This document shows positions 45,723-55,163 of a DNA stretch of 64,000 nt, in pieces; position 1 is the stretch's first letter, and each line of letters begins with the position of its first letter. The notes under the pieces are model-generated. The model was not told the DNA's origin. It did not search any database and saw nothing but the letters and a program-made list of their open reading frames with translations. This DNA comes from Haliscomenobacter sp. (GTDB lineage Bacteria > Bacteroidota > Bacteroidia > Chitinophagales > Saprospiraceae): contig JADJPL010000006.1 of the NCBI GenBank assembly GCA_016713275.1, positions 62,001-126,000 of the forward strand. The letters run 5' to 3'. Both the position numbers and the translations under genes were made by a program.

Positions 45723-46997
45723 ATGATGCGCACCAGAACCCAATTTTTCCAGTCGTTGTATGCCTCCCCGGTATGGGCGGTAGTAGCTGCATTTGGCGCT
45801 TATTTTTGCATGTACGGATTTCGGAAGCCGTTCACTGCGGGCGCCTATACCGAAATATTCTTGTGGGGCGCCGGCTACAAGACGGTCCTGGTGATGTCTC
45901 AAACCATGGGATATGCCTTGTCTAAATGGGTAGGGATCAAAATCATTTCGGAGATCAAAGCCCATCAGCGCGCGATCGGGATTCTGGTGCTGATCGGTTT
46001 TGCTGAGCTGATGCTGTTGGGTTTTGGCCTGGTACCCGCTCCCTGGAATTTCGTTTTTCTTTTTCTGAACGGTTTCCCCCTGGGGATGGTATTTGGCTTG
46101 GTTCAGGGCTATCTCGAAGGGCGGCGCATGGCCGAAGCCCTGATTGCCGGTTTGGCGGCGAGTTTTATCCTGGCGGATGGGTTTACCAAAACCGTTGGCG
46201 GGAACCTGCTCCAGCAAGGTGTTTCGGAAAACTGGATGCCTTTTCTGGCGGGGCTAATGTTCGCTGTTCCATTGCTCCTTTTTACCTGGATGCTGACACG
46301 GATACCGGCGCCGAGTGAAAAAGACATTGCCCACCGGGCCGAGCGCAAGCCCATGACGAAGGCCGAGCGCTGGGGGCTGTTCTGGCGTTACGCTCCCGGG
46401 CTAACCGGGATATCCATCGCGTATTTGCTGATCACGATCTTGCGCAGCATCCGGGCCGACTTTGCGCCCGAGATTTGGGCAGGCCTTGGATATACGGGAG
46501 TTCCCAGTATCTATACCTATTCCGAAATGTATGTTGCATTGGGGATCATGGCGGTCAATGGGTTGAGCGTATTGATTCGCGACAACCGCCAGGCATTTTT
46601 CACCTCGCTTGGGATTTCGGTTTTGGGTTTGGCCCTCGTCATTCTGGCGCTGTTCCAGTTGCGCGGCGAAGGCATGGGCTTTTGGTTCATGGTGGTTATC
46701 GGACTGGGCCTGTACCTGCCTTACGTAGCCGTGCATACCACCGTTTTCGAGCGGTTTTTGGCGATGACCCGCGAACCCGGCAATATCGGCTTTCTCATGT
46801 ACCTCGTCGACACCGTCGGCTACCTGGGGTATGTGGGGATGATTTTTGCCAAAGACCGTATGCGCGCTTCCGGCGATTTCCTTTCTTTTTTCAGCCAGCT
46901 CGCCTTCCTGATCGCTCTGGGCGGACTCCTTGCTTTTGTCTTTAGCGCGTGGTATTTTTATAGGAAGAAAACGGTTGCGGCGCCGGAGGGCGTTTAG
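45723..46997 (+). CDS. MFS-like membrane protein (DUF5690 type)
   Basis: A 424-residue protein with twelve predicted helices and a short acid loop in the middle. It begins SLYASPVWAVVAAFGAYFCM and YGFRKPFTAGAY, with GYALSKWVGIKIISE as the MFS-like motif A region. This is typical of the Bacteroidota DUF5690 family, distantly related to the major facilitator superfamily; substrate unknown. ATG at 45723 is the first of two adjacent ATGs. The stop codon lies inside a GCGTTTAG octamer array. Confidence 0.75.
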   Translation: MMRTRTQFFQSLYASPVWAVVAAFGAYFCMYGFRKPFTAGAYTEIFLWGAGYKTVLVMSQTMGYALSKWVGIKIISEIKAHQRAIGILVLIGFAELMLLGFGLVPAPWNFVFLFLNGFPLGMVFGLVQGYLEGRRMAEALIAGLAASFILADGFTKTVGGNLLQQGVSENWMPFLAGLMFAVPLLLFTWMLTRIPAPSEKDIAHRAERKPMTKAERWGLFWRYAPGLTGISIAYLLITILRSIRADFAPEIWAGLGYTGVPSIYTYSEMYVALGIMAVNGLSVLIRDNRQAFFTSLGISVLGLALVILALFQLRGEGMGFWFMVVIGLGLYLPYVAVHTTVFERFLAMTREPGNIGFLMYLVDTVGYLGYVGMIFAKDRMRASGDFLSFFSQLAFLIALGGLLAFVFSAWYFYRKKTVAAPEGV

Positions 46998-47021
46998 GCG
47001 TTTAGGCGTTTAGGCGTTTGG
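46990..47021. repeat. Octamer array overlapping the MFS-like stop codon
   Basis: Four GCGTTTAG units (the last GCGTTTGG), then degenerate G-rich copies to about 47050. The first unit supplies the TAG stop codon. Confidence 0.85.
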
Positions 47022-47132
47022 GCGCAGGGTTAAGGGCGTTTGGGTGGTGGATAGGTTTGAAAGTTCAAGGGGCAAGGGGGGATAGGCAAAACCTTTGTAT
47101 TTTGTGGCTATGTCACCAAACAGCGCAAGGCT

Positions 47133-47573
47133 ATGTCTACTAAGCTCATCACCGAAAAAGAATACATCGCCCGGATCAACCGGATTTTCGACTACATCGA
47201 GAAGAACCTGGACAAGCCGTTCACGCTGGAAGAGTTGGCGGAGGTAGCCAATTTCTCGAAATACCATTTTCACCGCATCTTTCTGGGCATGGTAGGCGAA
47301 ACGCCCTTCCAATTCCTCTTGCGCGTGCGCCTGGAGAAGGCGGCATCCGCTCTGATCATGCATCCCCAGGAGAAAGTGGCGGACATCGCGTTCCGGTGCG
47401 GTTTTTCGGATAGTTCGATTTTCTCGAGAAGTTTCAAACAGTATTTTCAAATCCCTCCGACCGAATACCGGAGGGCGAAAAATAGCAACCAGGATCAAGT
47501 GGTCCGCAAGGAGGGTCAAAGCGAAGACGGCGTCCGCATGTACTTTTGTTTCGATTCGAAAACAATTAAATGA
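47133..47573 (+). CDS. AraC-family regulator (DNA-binding part only)
   Basis: A 146-residue protein consisting of the AraC/XylS double helix-turn-helix: KPFTLEELAEVANFSKYHFH (first HTH) and VADIAFRCGFSDSSIFSRSF (second HTH) with the closing FKQYFQIPPTEYR. It has no N-terminal sensor domain. The GyrI-like sensor is a separate protein whose start overlaps this stop (ATGA). In many bacteria the two domains are one Rob/SoxS-GyrI polypeptide. It therefore probably acts with the next gene as a two-polypeptide drug or ligand sensor. Confidence 0.9.
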   Translation: MSTKLITEKEYIARINRIFDYIEKNLDKPFTLEELAEVANFSKYHFHRIFLGMVGETPFQFLLRVRLEKAASALIMHPQEKVADIAFRCGFSDSSIFSRSFKQYFQIPPTEYRRAKNSNQDQVVRKEGQSEDGVRMYFCFDSKTIK

Positions 47574-48196
47574 AAAACGACTGGAAAAAAACCGAGAAAG
47601 GGCTTTACCTTCCGAAAAGCAAACCGGAACGGGTGGAGGTTCCTCCCATGAACTTTTTCACCCTCAGCGGGGCGGGAAATCCGAACCTTCCCTTTTTTGC
47701 CGAATACATCGGGGTGCTTTACTCTTTGGCGTATGCGGTCAAAATGAGCCCCAAAAAGGGAATCGAACCCCCGGGATATGCGGAGTACGCCGTTTATCCC
47801 CTGGAAGGGATCTGGGATCTGCAGGAAGCGGCCCGATCCGCCTCCCACGATCGCATCGACAAGGATGCGCTGGTGTTCACGCTCATGATCCGGCAACCGG
47901 ATTTTGTCACTCCGGAATACGCCCGGGAAACCATCGAACGAATCCAAAAAACCAAGCCGCATGAATTGCTCGGCCAGGTCCGGTTTGAAACCCTGACTGA
48001 AGGGCCTTGCGTCCAGATGCTTCACCTCGGCCCTTACGACGCCGAACCCGAAAGCTTCCGGATCATGGAAGCGTTCGCCCAGGAACAAGGGCTGGCGAGA
48101 GCATCCAAAATCCATCGGGAAATTTACCTTTCCGACGCCCGGAAAACGCCCCCGGAAAAACTGAAGACGGTTTTGCGCTTTCAGGTCGCGCGGTGA
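47570..48196 (+). CDS. GyrI-like small-molecule-binding protein
   Basis: A 208-residue GyrI/SbmC-like protein. It contains two SHS2-like halves: FFTLSGAGNPNLPFFAEYIG with YAEYAVYPLEGIWDL, and CVQMLHLGPYDAEPESFRIM with HREIYLSDARKTPPEKLKTV. GyrI-like domains bind drugs or hydrophobic ligands and are often the sensor of AraC regulators. Here it is translationally coupled to an AraC protein lacking a sensor (ATGA at 47570-47573). Followed by a G-rich heptamer array. The ligand is not predictable. Confidence 0.88.
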   Translation: MKNDWKKTEKGLYLPKSKPERVEVPPMNFFTLSGAGNPNLPFFAEYIGVLYSLAYAVKMSPKKGIEPPGYAEYAVYPLEGIWDLQEAARSASHDRIDKDALVFTLMIRQPDFVTPEYARETIERIQKTKPHELLGQVRFETLTEGPCVQMLHLGPYDAEPESFRIMEAFAQEQGLARASKIHREIYLSDARKTPPEKLKTVLRFQVAR

Positions 48197-48199
48197 TGG

Positions 48200-48227
48200 G
48201 GTGGTTGGTGATTGGTGATTGGTGGCC
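48200..48227. repeat. Heptamer array after the GyrI-like stop
   Basis: Four 7-base units GGTGGTT, GGTGATT, GGTGATT, GGTGGCC begin three bases after the TGA. They are G-rich on the coding strand. Confidence 0.75.
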
Positions 48228-48330
48228 AGGGCGATGTGCTTTCCCCCTTCGGAGCTCATCTTGTAGTGTTTTTTCCTAAACCATTATTTGGCGCAGTCCC
48301 TCATTCGTTTTGCCCCCGGCCTCGGGGTAT

Positions 48331-48521
48331 GTTCTTTTTTTGCTCGCCCAAAAAAAGAACCAAAAAAAGGGCGCTCCTTCGCCCTACCGCTCCGTGGGAA
48401 ACGCCTTCGCTCTATGGGCTTCAACCGCTTGGAACACCGATCGTTGCGTTTCACCTGCATTCCAAGCGGTTGATCCCATAAGGCGATCCCGTTCTTCGAA
48501 CGGGAACGGCGTTTCCCACGG
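48331..48521. repeat. Nested palindromes in a 536-bp gap
   Basis: GTTCTTTTTTTG (48331-48342) pairs perfectly with 48349-48360. Further on CCGTGGGAAACGCC (48392-48405) pairs with 48508-48521, enclosing TCAACCGCTTGGAA (48421-48434) paired with 48460-48473. The gap 48197-48732 has no gene; beyond the heptamer array this structured stretch is its only content, apart from plain sequence near the rtcB start. Confidence 0.75.
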
Positions 48522-48732
48522 GCTCCGGGCTGCGGGAGGGCAATTCAGGGACAAGCCGTTAGTTATGAAAAATACGACAAGAGTAGCTTCGGAGGGGGTA
48601 GGGAGGACAAGCAAGGATAGCTCAAAAAAACAAAGCGGCAAAGGAACCAAATACCCGGTAAACTGGATTCTTAAGGGGAGGATAGCGGACCCCTTGTGTT
48701 GAGCGGGTCTTCGATCTTCCTTAAACCATCTA

Positions 48733-50070
48733 ATGATTACAGGTCAAACCCTTATCGAGCTGGGCTTTGAACCCGGAAAATGGTTCAAAGCCGCTATCCG
48801 GCACGCCAATGAGCGCGCGCTTTCGGGAGAAGAGCTGAAAGCGTATCTGGACAGCGTTTGCCCGCCTCCGGTGATTAAGCCGTTCGGGGCCCCGGTGTCG
48901 TATTTCAAAAACATCGAAGCCGAAACGGAAGAGGAGGAACTTAACGTTCGCAGCGTGGCGGCGAGCATGAACCAGTTGATGCATACGCCGACCATCGTTG
49001 CCGGAGCGATCATGCCGGATGCCTGCCCAACTGGGTTTGGGCAGATCCCCGTTGGCGGGGTGGTCGTTACCCGCAACGCGATCCATCCCTCCATGCACAG
49101 CGCCGATATCTGCTGCTCGGTCATGATGACCAGCCTGGGCAAGGTTCCCCCGAAGCAGGTGCTCGACCACGCCCATGCGGTAACGCATTTTGGGAGCGGA
49201 GGCAGGACGGATCCGTTCCGGCTGCCCCGGGATCTGGAAGCGGAGATCCAGGGAAACGCTTTCCTGAACCATCCCTCCGCGGTGCACTTCGCCAGAACCC
49301 ACCTGGGAACTCAGGGCGATGGCAACCACTTCCTGTTTGTTGGCACGTCCCGAAATACCGGAGATACCGTGCTGGTCACCCACCACGGAAGCAGGGGGCT
49401 TGGCGCCTTCCTGTACAAAACGGGGATGCGGGCGGCCGAGCGGTTCCGCAAAGCGATTTCTCCGGAAACCCTTTCCAAAAACGCCTGGATTCCCTTTGAT
49501 TCCAAGGAGGGAGCAGCCTATTGGGAAGCGCTCCAACTCGTTCGGGAATGGACCAAACTCAACCATGACGCCCTTCACGACGCCGTAACCAAGCGCCTGA
49601 AAGCCGATACCCATTTGCGGTTTCGGCACCAGCACCACTTTGTATTCCGGGATGGAGACCTGTTCTATCACGCCAAAGGGGCAACGCCTTTGGACGATAA
49701 GTTCGTACCGGATTCGCTGGACGGCCTGCGGCTGATTCCGCTCAATATGAGCGAACCCGTTTTAGTGGTGAAGGGCGAAACGACCGAATCCAACCTCGGA
49801 TTTGCCCCGCACGGCGCAGGCAGAAACATCAGCCGGTCCCAGCACACAAAAAACAACAGCCACAAAACAAAAAAGGAATTGTTCCAGGAAGAAACCCAGG
49901 GCCTGGATGTGCGCTTCTTCTCTGGAAATATCGACGTGTCCGAGCTGCCCAGCGCGTACAAGAACGCCGAATCGGTGAAACGGCAAATGCAAACGTTCGG
50001 ACTTGGAGTGGTGCTGGATGAGATTCTACCCTATGGGTGCATCATGGTAGGCGGGATAGTTGGTAGTTAG
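48733..50070 (+). CDS. rtcB: RtcB-family RNA ligase
   Basis: A 445-residue RtcB-type protein. RtcB seals RNA 2',3'-cyclic phosphate or 3'-phosphate ends to 5'-OH ends with GTP and Mn2+. Metal and GMP sites are seen in HSADICCSVMMT (Asp/Cys), THLGTQGDGNHFLFVG, VTHHGSRGLGAFL, FYHAKGATPL and HGAGRNISR (the guanylylated His). The wording of several motifs differs from classical RtcB, with DICCS where DIGCG is usual and LGTQGDGNHF where LGTLGGGNHF is usual. It therefore belongs to a divergent branch. No archease or RtcR is near. Roles in RNA repair or tRNA are presumed by family. Confidence 0.9.
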   Translation: MITGQTLIELGFEPGKWFKAAIRHANERALSGEELKAYLDSVCPPPVIKPFGAPVSYFKNIEAETEEEELNVRSVAASMNQLMHTPTIVAGAIMPDACPTGFGQIPVGGVVVTRNAIHPSMHSADICCSVMMTSLGKVPPKQVLDHAHAVTHFGSGGRTDPFRLPRDLEAEIQGNAFLNHPSAVHFARTHLGTQGDGNHFLFVGTSRNTGDTVLVTHHGSRGLGAFLYKTGMRAAERFRKAISPETLSKNAWIPFDSKEGAAYWEALQLVREWTKLNHDALHDAVTKRLKADTHLRFRHQHHFVFRDGDLFYHAKGATPLDDKFVPDSLDGLRLIPLNMSEPVLVVKGETTESNLGFAPHGAGRNISRSQHTKNNSHKTKKELFQEETQGLDVRFFSGNIDVSELPSAYKNAESVKRQMQTFGLGVVLDEILPYGCIMVGGIVGS

Positions 50071-50076
50071 TGATTG

Positions 50077-50113
50077 GTGGTTAGTGGCTGGTGATTCACC
50101 AGCCACTAACCAC
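50077..50113. repeat. Perfect 37-base palindrome between convergent genes
   Basis: Eighteen-base perfect arms (GTGGTTAGTGGCTGGTGA and its complement) around one T. It lies between rtcB (ending 50070) and yceI (ending 50124) and is built from 7-base GTTAGTG/GCTGGTG-like units on both sides. It may end transcription from either side, although no T tract follows. Confidence 0.9.
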
Positions 50114-50123
50114 CAGCCACTAA

Positions 50124-50696
50124 CTACTTAGCTTCGTTGAGCTCGACGTTGCAGGTAATCTGGACATTTTCGCCAACGACCAGGCCGCCGGTATCCATTT
50201 TGTTATCCCACTTCACGCCGTAATCGAAGCGGTTGACCGTTCCGGTAATTTTGAAGCCCGCTTTGGCGCCTCTTTGGGTAGCTACTTTGCCCGTGTAGAC
50301 CGCATTGAATTTAACCGGCTTGGTGACGCCTTTCATGGTAAAGTCGCCGACGAGCAGGTAGGCTTTGCCTTTCTTTTGAAGGGCGCCTTTGAACTTGAGT
50401 TCAGGGTGCTTTTCCGCGTCGAAAAAGTCGGCGCCTTTCAGGTGGCCGTCGCGGCGCTCGCTGTCGGTGTTGATGGAGGCGGTTTTAGCCGAAAATTCCA
50501 CGGTAGCGCCGTTAAAATCAGCGCCTTTGCTGACGACTTTGCCGTCAAATTCTTTGAACTCGCCGTCTACTTCCGAAATCGTCATGTGCGTGACGGTGAA
50601 GCGGATGTCGGTGTGCGTTTTGTCGATCATCCAGGTTTGGGCGTTCGCGCTGCTGATGGTCCATGCGGCCAGGAGCAAAAGGAAAAGGTTTTTCAT
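50124..50696 (-). CDS. YceI-family periplasmic protein
   Basis: A 190-residue protein with a signal peptide (MKNLFLLLLAAWTISSANAQ) and an extended lipocalin-like barrel: WMIDKTHTDIRFTVTHMTIS at the start of the mature form, RDGHLKGADFFDAEKHPELKF, VGDFTMKGVTKPVKFNAVYT and VGENVQITCNVELN. YceI proteins bind isoprenoid or fatty amphiphiles in the periplasm and are induced by alkaline or osmotic stress. Single gene; it converges on rtcB over the palindrome. Confidence 0.92.
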   Translation of the reverse strand: MKNLFLLLLAAWTISSANAQTWMIDKTHTDIRFTVTHMTISEVDGEFKEFDGKVVSKGADFNGATVEFSAKTASINTDSERRDGHLKGADFFDAEKHPELKFKGALQKKGKAYLLVGDFTMKGVTKPVKFNAVYTGKVATQRGAKAGFKITGTVNRFDYGVKWDNKMDTGGLVVGENVQITCNVELNEAK

Positions 50697-50787
50697 TGGA
50701 GCAAATTCAGGTTAGTGAAAAAATGTATATACAACGGATATGATAACAGCAATCCGGGCCAAGTTGTTGTATGGGCGGTGTCGAATG

Positions 50788-50826
50788 AAAAAAAAATAGC
50801 CCCGCTTTCCTCACCGGAAGCAGGGC
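50788..50826 (-). terminator. Rho-independent terminator of the efflux operon
   Basis: On the minus strand AGCCCTGCTTCC and GGAAAGCGGGGCT pair around a short loop, followed by ATTTTTTTTT. It lies about 27 bp beyond the RND stop. Confidence 0.85.
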
Positions 50827-50852
50827 TAGTGGCATATAAAGCACGTTAAGAT

Positions 50853-53800
50853 TTACAATGTTTTGGGCTCGGCCAGGGCGTTTGAATGATCCGGTAACCC
50901 GTTCTGGGAAGCCCGCAGAGGGGGATACGTATCCGCCCGGTTGGTCCATTTCGCCAGGTAATACCCGGCTAGATCGACGAGGTAGTACACCACCGGCACT
51001 ACGATAAGGGTTAGCAGCATGGAGCTGGTCAAGCCGCCGACCAATGCCCAGGCGAGGCCGTTTTTCCATTCGGCGCCGGCGCCGGTGGCAAGTGCGATGG
51101 GCAGCATCCCGAATACCATGGCGATGGTGGTCATGAGAATAGGCCGAAGCCGGATCTGGCCCGCTTCAATCAGCGCGTCGAAGGTGCTGCGGCCTTCTTC
51201 TTTGAGCTGGTTGGCAAAGTCGACGAGCAGGATGGCGTTTTTACCTACCAAACCGACGAGCATGATAATCCCCACGATGGAGAAAATATCCAGGATCTGC
51301 ATAGCCAGCGCCATGGCAAACAAGGCGCCGACGATGGCAACCGGGATGGAGAACAGCACCACGAAGGGATAGACCCAGTTGTCGTAGAGGGCGACCATGA
51401 TCAGGTAGACGAACAGGATCGCTGCGCCGAACGCGATGCCCAGGGCGCCGAAGCCTTCGGCTTGGAACTTGAGCTCGCCGTCGTAGGCCAGGGTCACCCC
51501 CTTGGGAGGCGGGTTTTGGGCAACGGCTGCTTTGATCTCTTCGCCGATGGTACCTGTAGGCCGTCCGATCGCCTGGGAACGGACAGTTACGGAAGACACG
51601 CGGTCTTTCCGCTCCAGCATCGACGGGCCGGTGGTCTGGGTGATGTTGGCGAATTGCTCCAGGCGGATGGTTTCTCCCCGGAGGTTGGTAAAGCCGAGGT
51701 TGGCGACGTCTTCCAGTTTGCTCCGGTCGAAATCGTCCAGCAGGATGTTGATGTCGTACTCGTAGGCGCCGTCGCGGTATTTGGCATTGGTATTTCCACT
51801 GAATGCCGTTTGCATGGTGGCGCCAACGATTTGCAGGTTGAGTCCGAGTTCGGCCATGCGGTCGCGGTCGATATCGACCTTTAATTCCGGGTTACCTTCC
51901 TCCACCGAAAGCTCTACGGCAACCGTTCCTGGGATTTTTTTCACCTCAGCTTCCACCACTTTGGCGTAAGCCATAGCATCTTCCAACTCGGTGCTGCTAA
52001 GAATGATCTGAATGGGGGCTTCGTCGGCGCCGCCGAAGAAACTCACCTGGCTGGTGCTGACTTTCACGCCCGGCAGGCTCCGCTCCAGTTCGTCGCGCAT
52101 ACGTTGGGCGTAGACGTCGGCGCGGTCTGTCCGTTCTTCTTTAGGCACCATTTTTACGTTGATCTCTGCCAGATAAGGGGTGCTTTGGCTCACTAAACCC
52201 GTGGAGCGCCCGATGGAGGAGAACACGTTAATGACTTCCTTTTTGCCCATCAGCAGTTGTTCCGCTTTCTGGGCGGCGATGTTGGTTTCTTTCAGGGTAG
52301 CGTCTTTGGGCAGTTCCAGTTTCATGATGAACTCGCCCTGATCGCTCTGTCCGAAGAAGGCCGTGCCGATGAAACCGCCGGCAACCAGGCCGAAAGAAGT
52401 AAAGAACAGCGCGGCGGTGACGATAAGGATGAGCGCTTTGCGGTTCAACGCCCACCGGAGAAACTGGGCATAAAGCTCCGTCATATAATCCAGCGACTTT
52501 TCAAACCAGATGAAAAAGCCTCCCACCCAGTTGCGGCTGCTCAGGTTGCTCAATTTAGAAAACCGGGAAGCTAGCATGGGCGTAACGGTAAAGGACACCA
52601 GCAAGCTCATGAGCGTGGAGAACACGACCACCCAGGCAAACTGGCCCATGATATTCCCGACGATCCCGCCGGACAAGGCCAGGGGTACGAACACGACCAC
52701 GTCGACCAGGGTGATGGAAAGGGCGGTGAATCCGATCTCGCGCCGTCCGTCGAGCGCGGCCTGCCGTCGTCCCTTGCCCATTTCGAGGTGCCGGTAGATA
52801 TTTTCCAGGACGACAATGCTGTCGTCGACCAAAATACCAATCACCAGGGACATGGCCAGCAGGGTCATCAGGTTGAGGGTAAATCCGAAGATATACATCC
52901 CGATAAAGGTGGCTACCAAAGAAGCCGGGATGGCGACCATGACGATAATGGAGTTGCGGAGGCTGTGCAGGAAAACCAGCATCACCAGCGCCACCAGGAT
53001 AACGGCAAGCCCGATGTCGTGCACCACGGCGTCGACGGCATCGAGGGTAAAGTCGGAGGTATTGGTGGCGACCCGGAATTTCAGGTTCTCGTCTTTATAC
53101 TGGGCTTCCAGGTTCGCCATTTCGGCTTGGATACCCTCGGAAACGGCTACGGCGTTGGCGTCGGTCTGCTTCTGGATGATGATCCCGATGGAAGCCCTGC
53201 CGTTCAGCCGGTTGATATCGGCGGCTTCTTTGGGTTCGTCGCGGAGTTCAGCCACATCGATCAGCCGGACAGGGGAGCCAGTCAGCGGACTATTGGCAAT
53301 GACCAGTTGGCGGAGATCGTCCAGGTTGATGAGTTTGCCCGACAAGCGCACCAGGATCTGGGAATTCTCGCTTTTAATTTTACCGGTTGGGAATTCCAGG
53401 TTGGCCTGCTGGACCGCCTGTACCAGTTGGAGCAGGGACAGCCCATGACTCTCCAGGCGTTCCCGGTTGATCAATACCTTGATCTCCCGTTCCTGACCGC
53501 CGACGAGGGAGATTTGTCCCACGCCGTCCACCCGGGATAAGGCCGGTTTCACCCGCTGGTTGAGCAAGTCGTACAACTCGGTAGGGGGCAGGTCGCCGGT
53601 AGCCCCCACGTTCATGATAGGGAACTCGCCCGAGCTGAATTTCGAAAGCACCGGCGGTTCGGCATCCTCGGGGAGGGTCGATTCGGCGGCGCTGAGTTTG
53701 CGCTGGGCATCCTGGAGGGAAATGTTGATATCCGTTCCTTGTTTGAATTCGACGATCACGGTAGAAACCCCTTCAAAAGAGGTAGACCGGATGCTGGTGA

Positions 53801-54029
53801 TGTTTTCCAGGGAAGAAATGGCATCTTCTACTTTTTTGGATACGTTGTTCTCCACTTCTCCCGGAGAAGCGCCGGGGTAAATGGTCGAGATGAACACCAG
53901 CGGGGCGTCGAATTTAGGGATGAGCTCGTAGCTCAGCCTCGAGTAGGAAATCAGACCCAAAACCGAAAGCACCGTGAAAAACACGATGATAAGGGAAGGG
54001 CGTTTTATTGCAATTTCGGTAATAGACAT
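50853..54029 (-). CDS. RND-family (HAE1) efflux pump inner-membrane subunit
   Basis: A 1058-residue AcrB/MexB-type transporter that expels drugs or other hydrophobic compounds using the proton gradient. It has the N-terminal helix KRPSLIIVFFTVLSVLGLI, twelve membrane helices in two sixfold sets, and two large periplasmic loops. The proton relay motif in TM4 is visible as GILVDDSIVVLENIYRHLE (paired Asp). Length is normal. It ends the TetR-TolC-MFP-RND operon 18 bp after the MFP gene; the terminator is at 50788-50826. Substrates cannot be predicted from sequence. Confidence 0.93.
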   Translation of the reverse strand: MSITEIAIKRPSLIIVFFTVLSVLGLISYSRLSYELIPKFDAPLVFISTIYPGASPGEVENNVSKKVEDAISSLENITSIRSTSFEGVSTVIVEFKQGTDINISLQDAQRKLSAAESTLPEDAEPPVLSKFSSGEFPIMNVGATGDLPPTELYDLLNQRVKPALSRVDGVGQISLVGGQEREIKVLINRERLESHGLSLLQLVQAVQQANLEFPTGKIKSENSQILVRLSGKLINLDDLRQLVIANSPLTGSPVRLIDVAELRDEPKEAADINRLNGRASIGIIIQKQTDANAVAVSEGIQAEMANLEAQYKDENLKFRVATNTSDFTLDAVDAVVHDIGLAVILVALVMLVFLHSLRNSIIVMVAIPASLVATFIGMYIFGFTLNLMTLLAMSLVIGILVDDSIVVLENIYRHLEMGKGRRQAALDGRREIGFTALSITLVDVVVFVPLALSGGIVGNIMGQFAWVVVFSTLMSLLVSFTVTPMLASRFSKLSNLSSRNWVGGFFIWFEKSLDYMTELYAQFLRWALNRKALILIVTAALFFTSFGLVAGGFIGTAFFGQSDQGEFIMKLELPKDATLKETNIAAQKAEQLLMGKKEVINVFSSIGRSTGLVSQSTPYLAEINVKMVPKEERTDRADVYAQRMRDELERSLPGVKVSTSQVSFFGGADEAPIQIILSSTELEDAMAYAKVVEAEVKKIPGTVAVELSVEEGNPELKVDIDRDRMAELGLNLQIVGATMQTAFSGNTNAKYRDGAYEYDINILLDDFDRSKLEDVANLGFTNLRGETIRLEQFANITQTTGPSMLERKDRVSSVTVRSQAIGRPTGTIGEEIKAAVAQNPPPKGVTLAYDGELKFQAEGFGALGIAFGAAILFVYLIMVALYDNWVYPFVVLFSIPVAIVGALFAMALAMQILDIFSIVGIIMLVGLVGKNAILLVDFANQLKEEGRSTFDALIEAGQIRLRPILMTTIAMVFGMLPIALATGAGAEWKNGLAWALVGGLTSSMLLTLIVVPVVYYLVDLAGYYLAKWTNRADTYPPLRASQNGLPDHSNALAEPKTL

Positions 54030-54047
54030 AGGTCAATGAATTTAGGG

Positions 54048-55132
54048 TTATTTTCCTGCGGTTACTCCTTCCTCGATGCTAATCTTGGTGCCATTCTGCA
54101 GGTTGATCTGCCCGGAAATCACGACGCGGTCGCCTGCGGTCAGTCCTTCGAGCACTTCCGCGTAATCCCCGAAGATCCGCCCGAGTTTCACCGGGCGCAG
54201 CTCGGCTTTTCCGGAATCAGCCAGAAACACTTTGGCGTCCCGCACGCTGCCTACCACGCATTCGCGGGGGAGGGCCAGGATTTGGATCTGTTTGCCTGTG
54301 GAGAAGAAGGCGACCCCGTTCATGCCCGCTTTCAGGGGGCTACCGGCGGGGTTGTTGAGTTCTACTTCCACCAGAAACCGCTTGGAGTTATCGGCCTGTA
54401 CGTCGATAAACGCGATGACGCCGGAGAGCCGGTTTTCCGGGTATAGATCGGCGACCAGGTCCACTTTTTGTCCTTTTTGACCAGGAAGACCTCTTCTTCG
54501 GTCAGGTACACGGCCATTTTGAGCCTATTGACGTTGACGATGTCCAGGATCTTCATGGCAAGGGCGAGGAAAGCGCATTTTTCGATGTCCTTACCGGTCA
54601 CTGTCCCGGAGATGGGCGCCTTGACGAGCGTTGTGCGCATTTGCTTGTCCAGGCTGCGGATCTGGGATTTGAGGTTTTCGATGGCGTTTTGGGCGTCGTC
54701 GACTTGCTGCTGGGTGATGCCGCCTTCGCCAAGCAGGTTCTTCAACCGGACGAGGTCCTTTTCCGCTTTGGTCAGATTGACTTTCGCGATATCCAGTTGG
54801 ATTTGCAGGGCTTCGTTGTCTACGGTCAGGATGACGGCGCCTTCCTGTACCTGGTCGCCGTTTTTGTAGTTCAATTGGGTGATTTTCCCCTGCACCTCGG
54901 AGATGACGGTCAAGTGCTTGTAGGGCTGAAAGGTCCCGCTTACGGTAAAGTCGGTATTCAGCATTTGGTTGCTGAGTTCGATGACCTGAACGGGGATGAC
55001 GTCGTTGCGCATCTGGGCGATTTGTGCGCGTTCGTTAATGACTTGCTTGTTTTCGTTCAGTTTCCAGACCACGGCAGCGATAAGGGCGCCAACGACGATC
55101 AGGGCGAGGAGGATTCTAAGGAACTTTTTCAT
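54048..55132 (-). CDS. RND efflux membrane-fusion protein (one frameshift)
   Basis: About 361 residues after correction. The periplasmic adaptor links the RND pump to TolC. It has an N-terminal helix (FLRILLALIVVGALIAAVVW), a lipoyl half (SEVQGKITQLNYKNGDQVQE), a coiled hairpin (LDIAKVNLTKAEKDLVRLKN), the second lipoyl half (VKAPISGTVTGKDI) and barrel strands near the end. The frame breaks in the T5 run at 54474-54478; one more base gives FLVKKGQKVDLVADLYPENR, joining both parts. Third gene of the operon after TolC, with a 181-bp gap carrying mirrored heptamer arrays. Confidence 0.88.
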
Positions 55133-55163
55133 GGTGATTTCTTATGAAAATTAATAGAATGGT

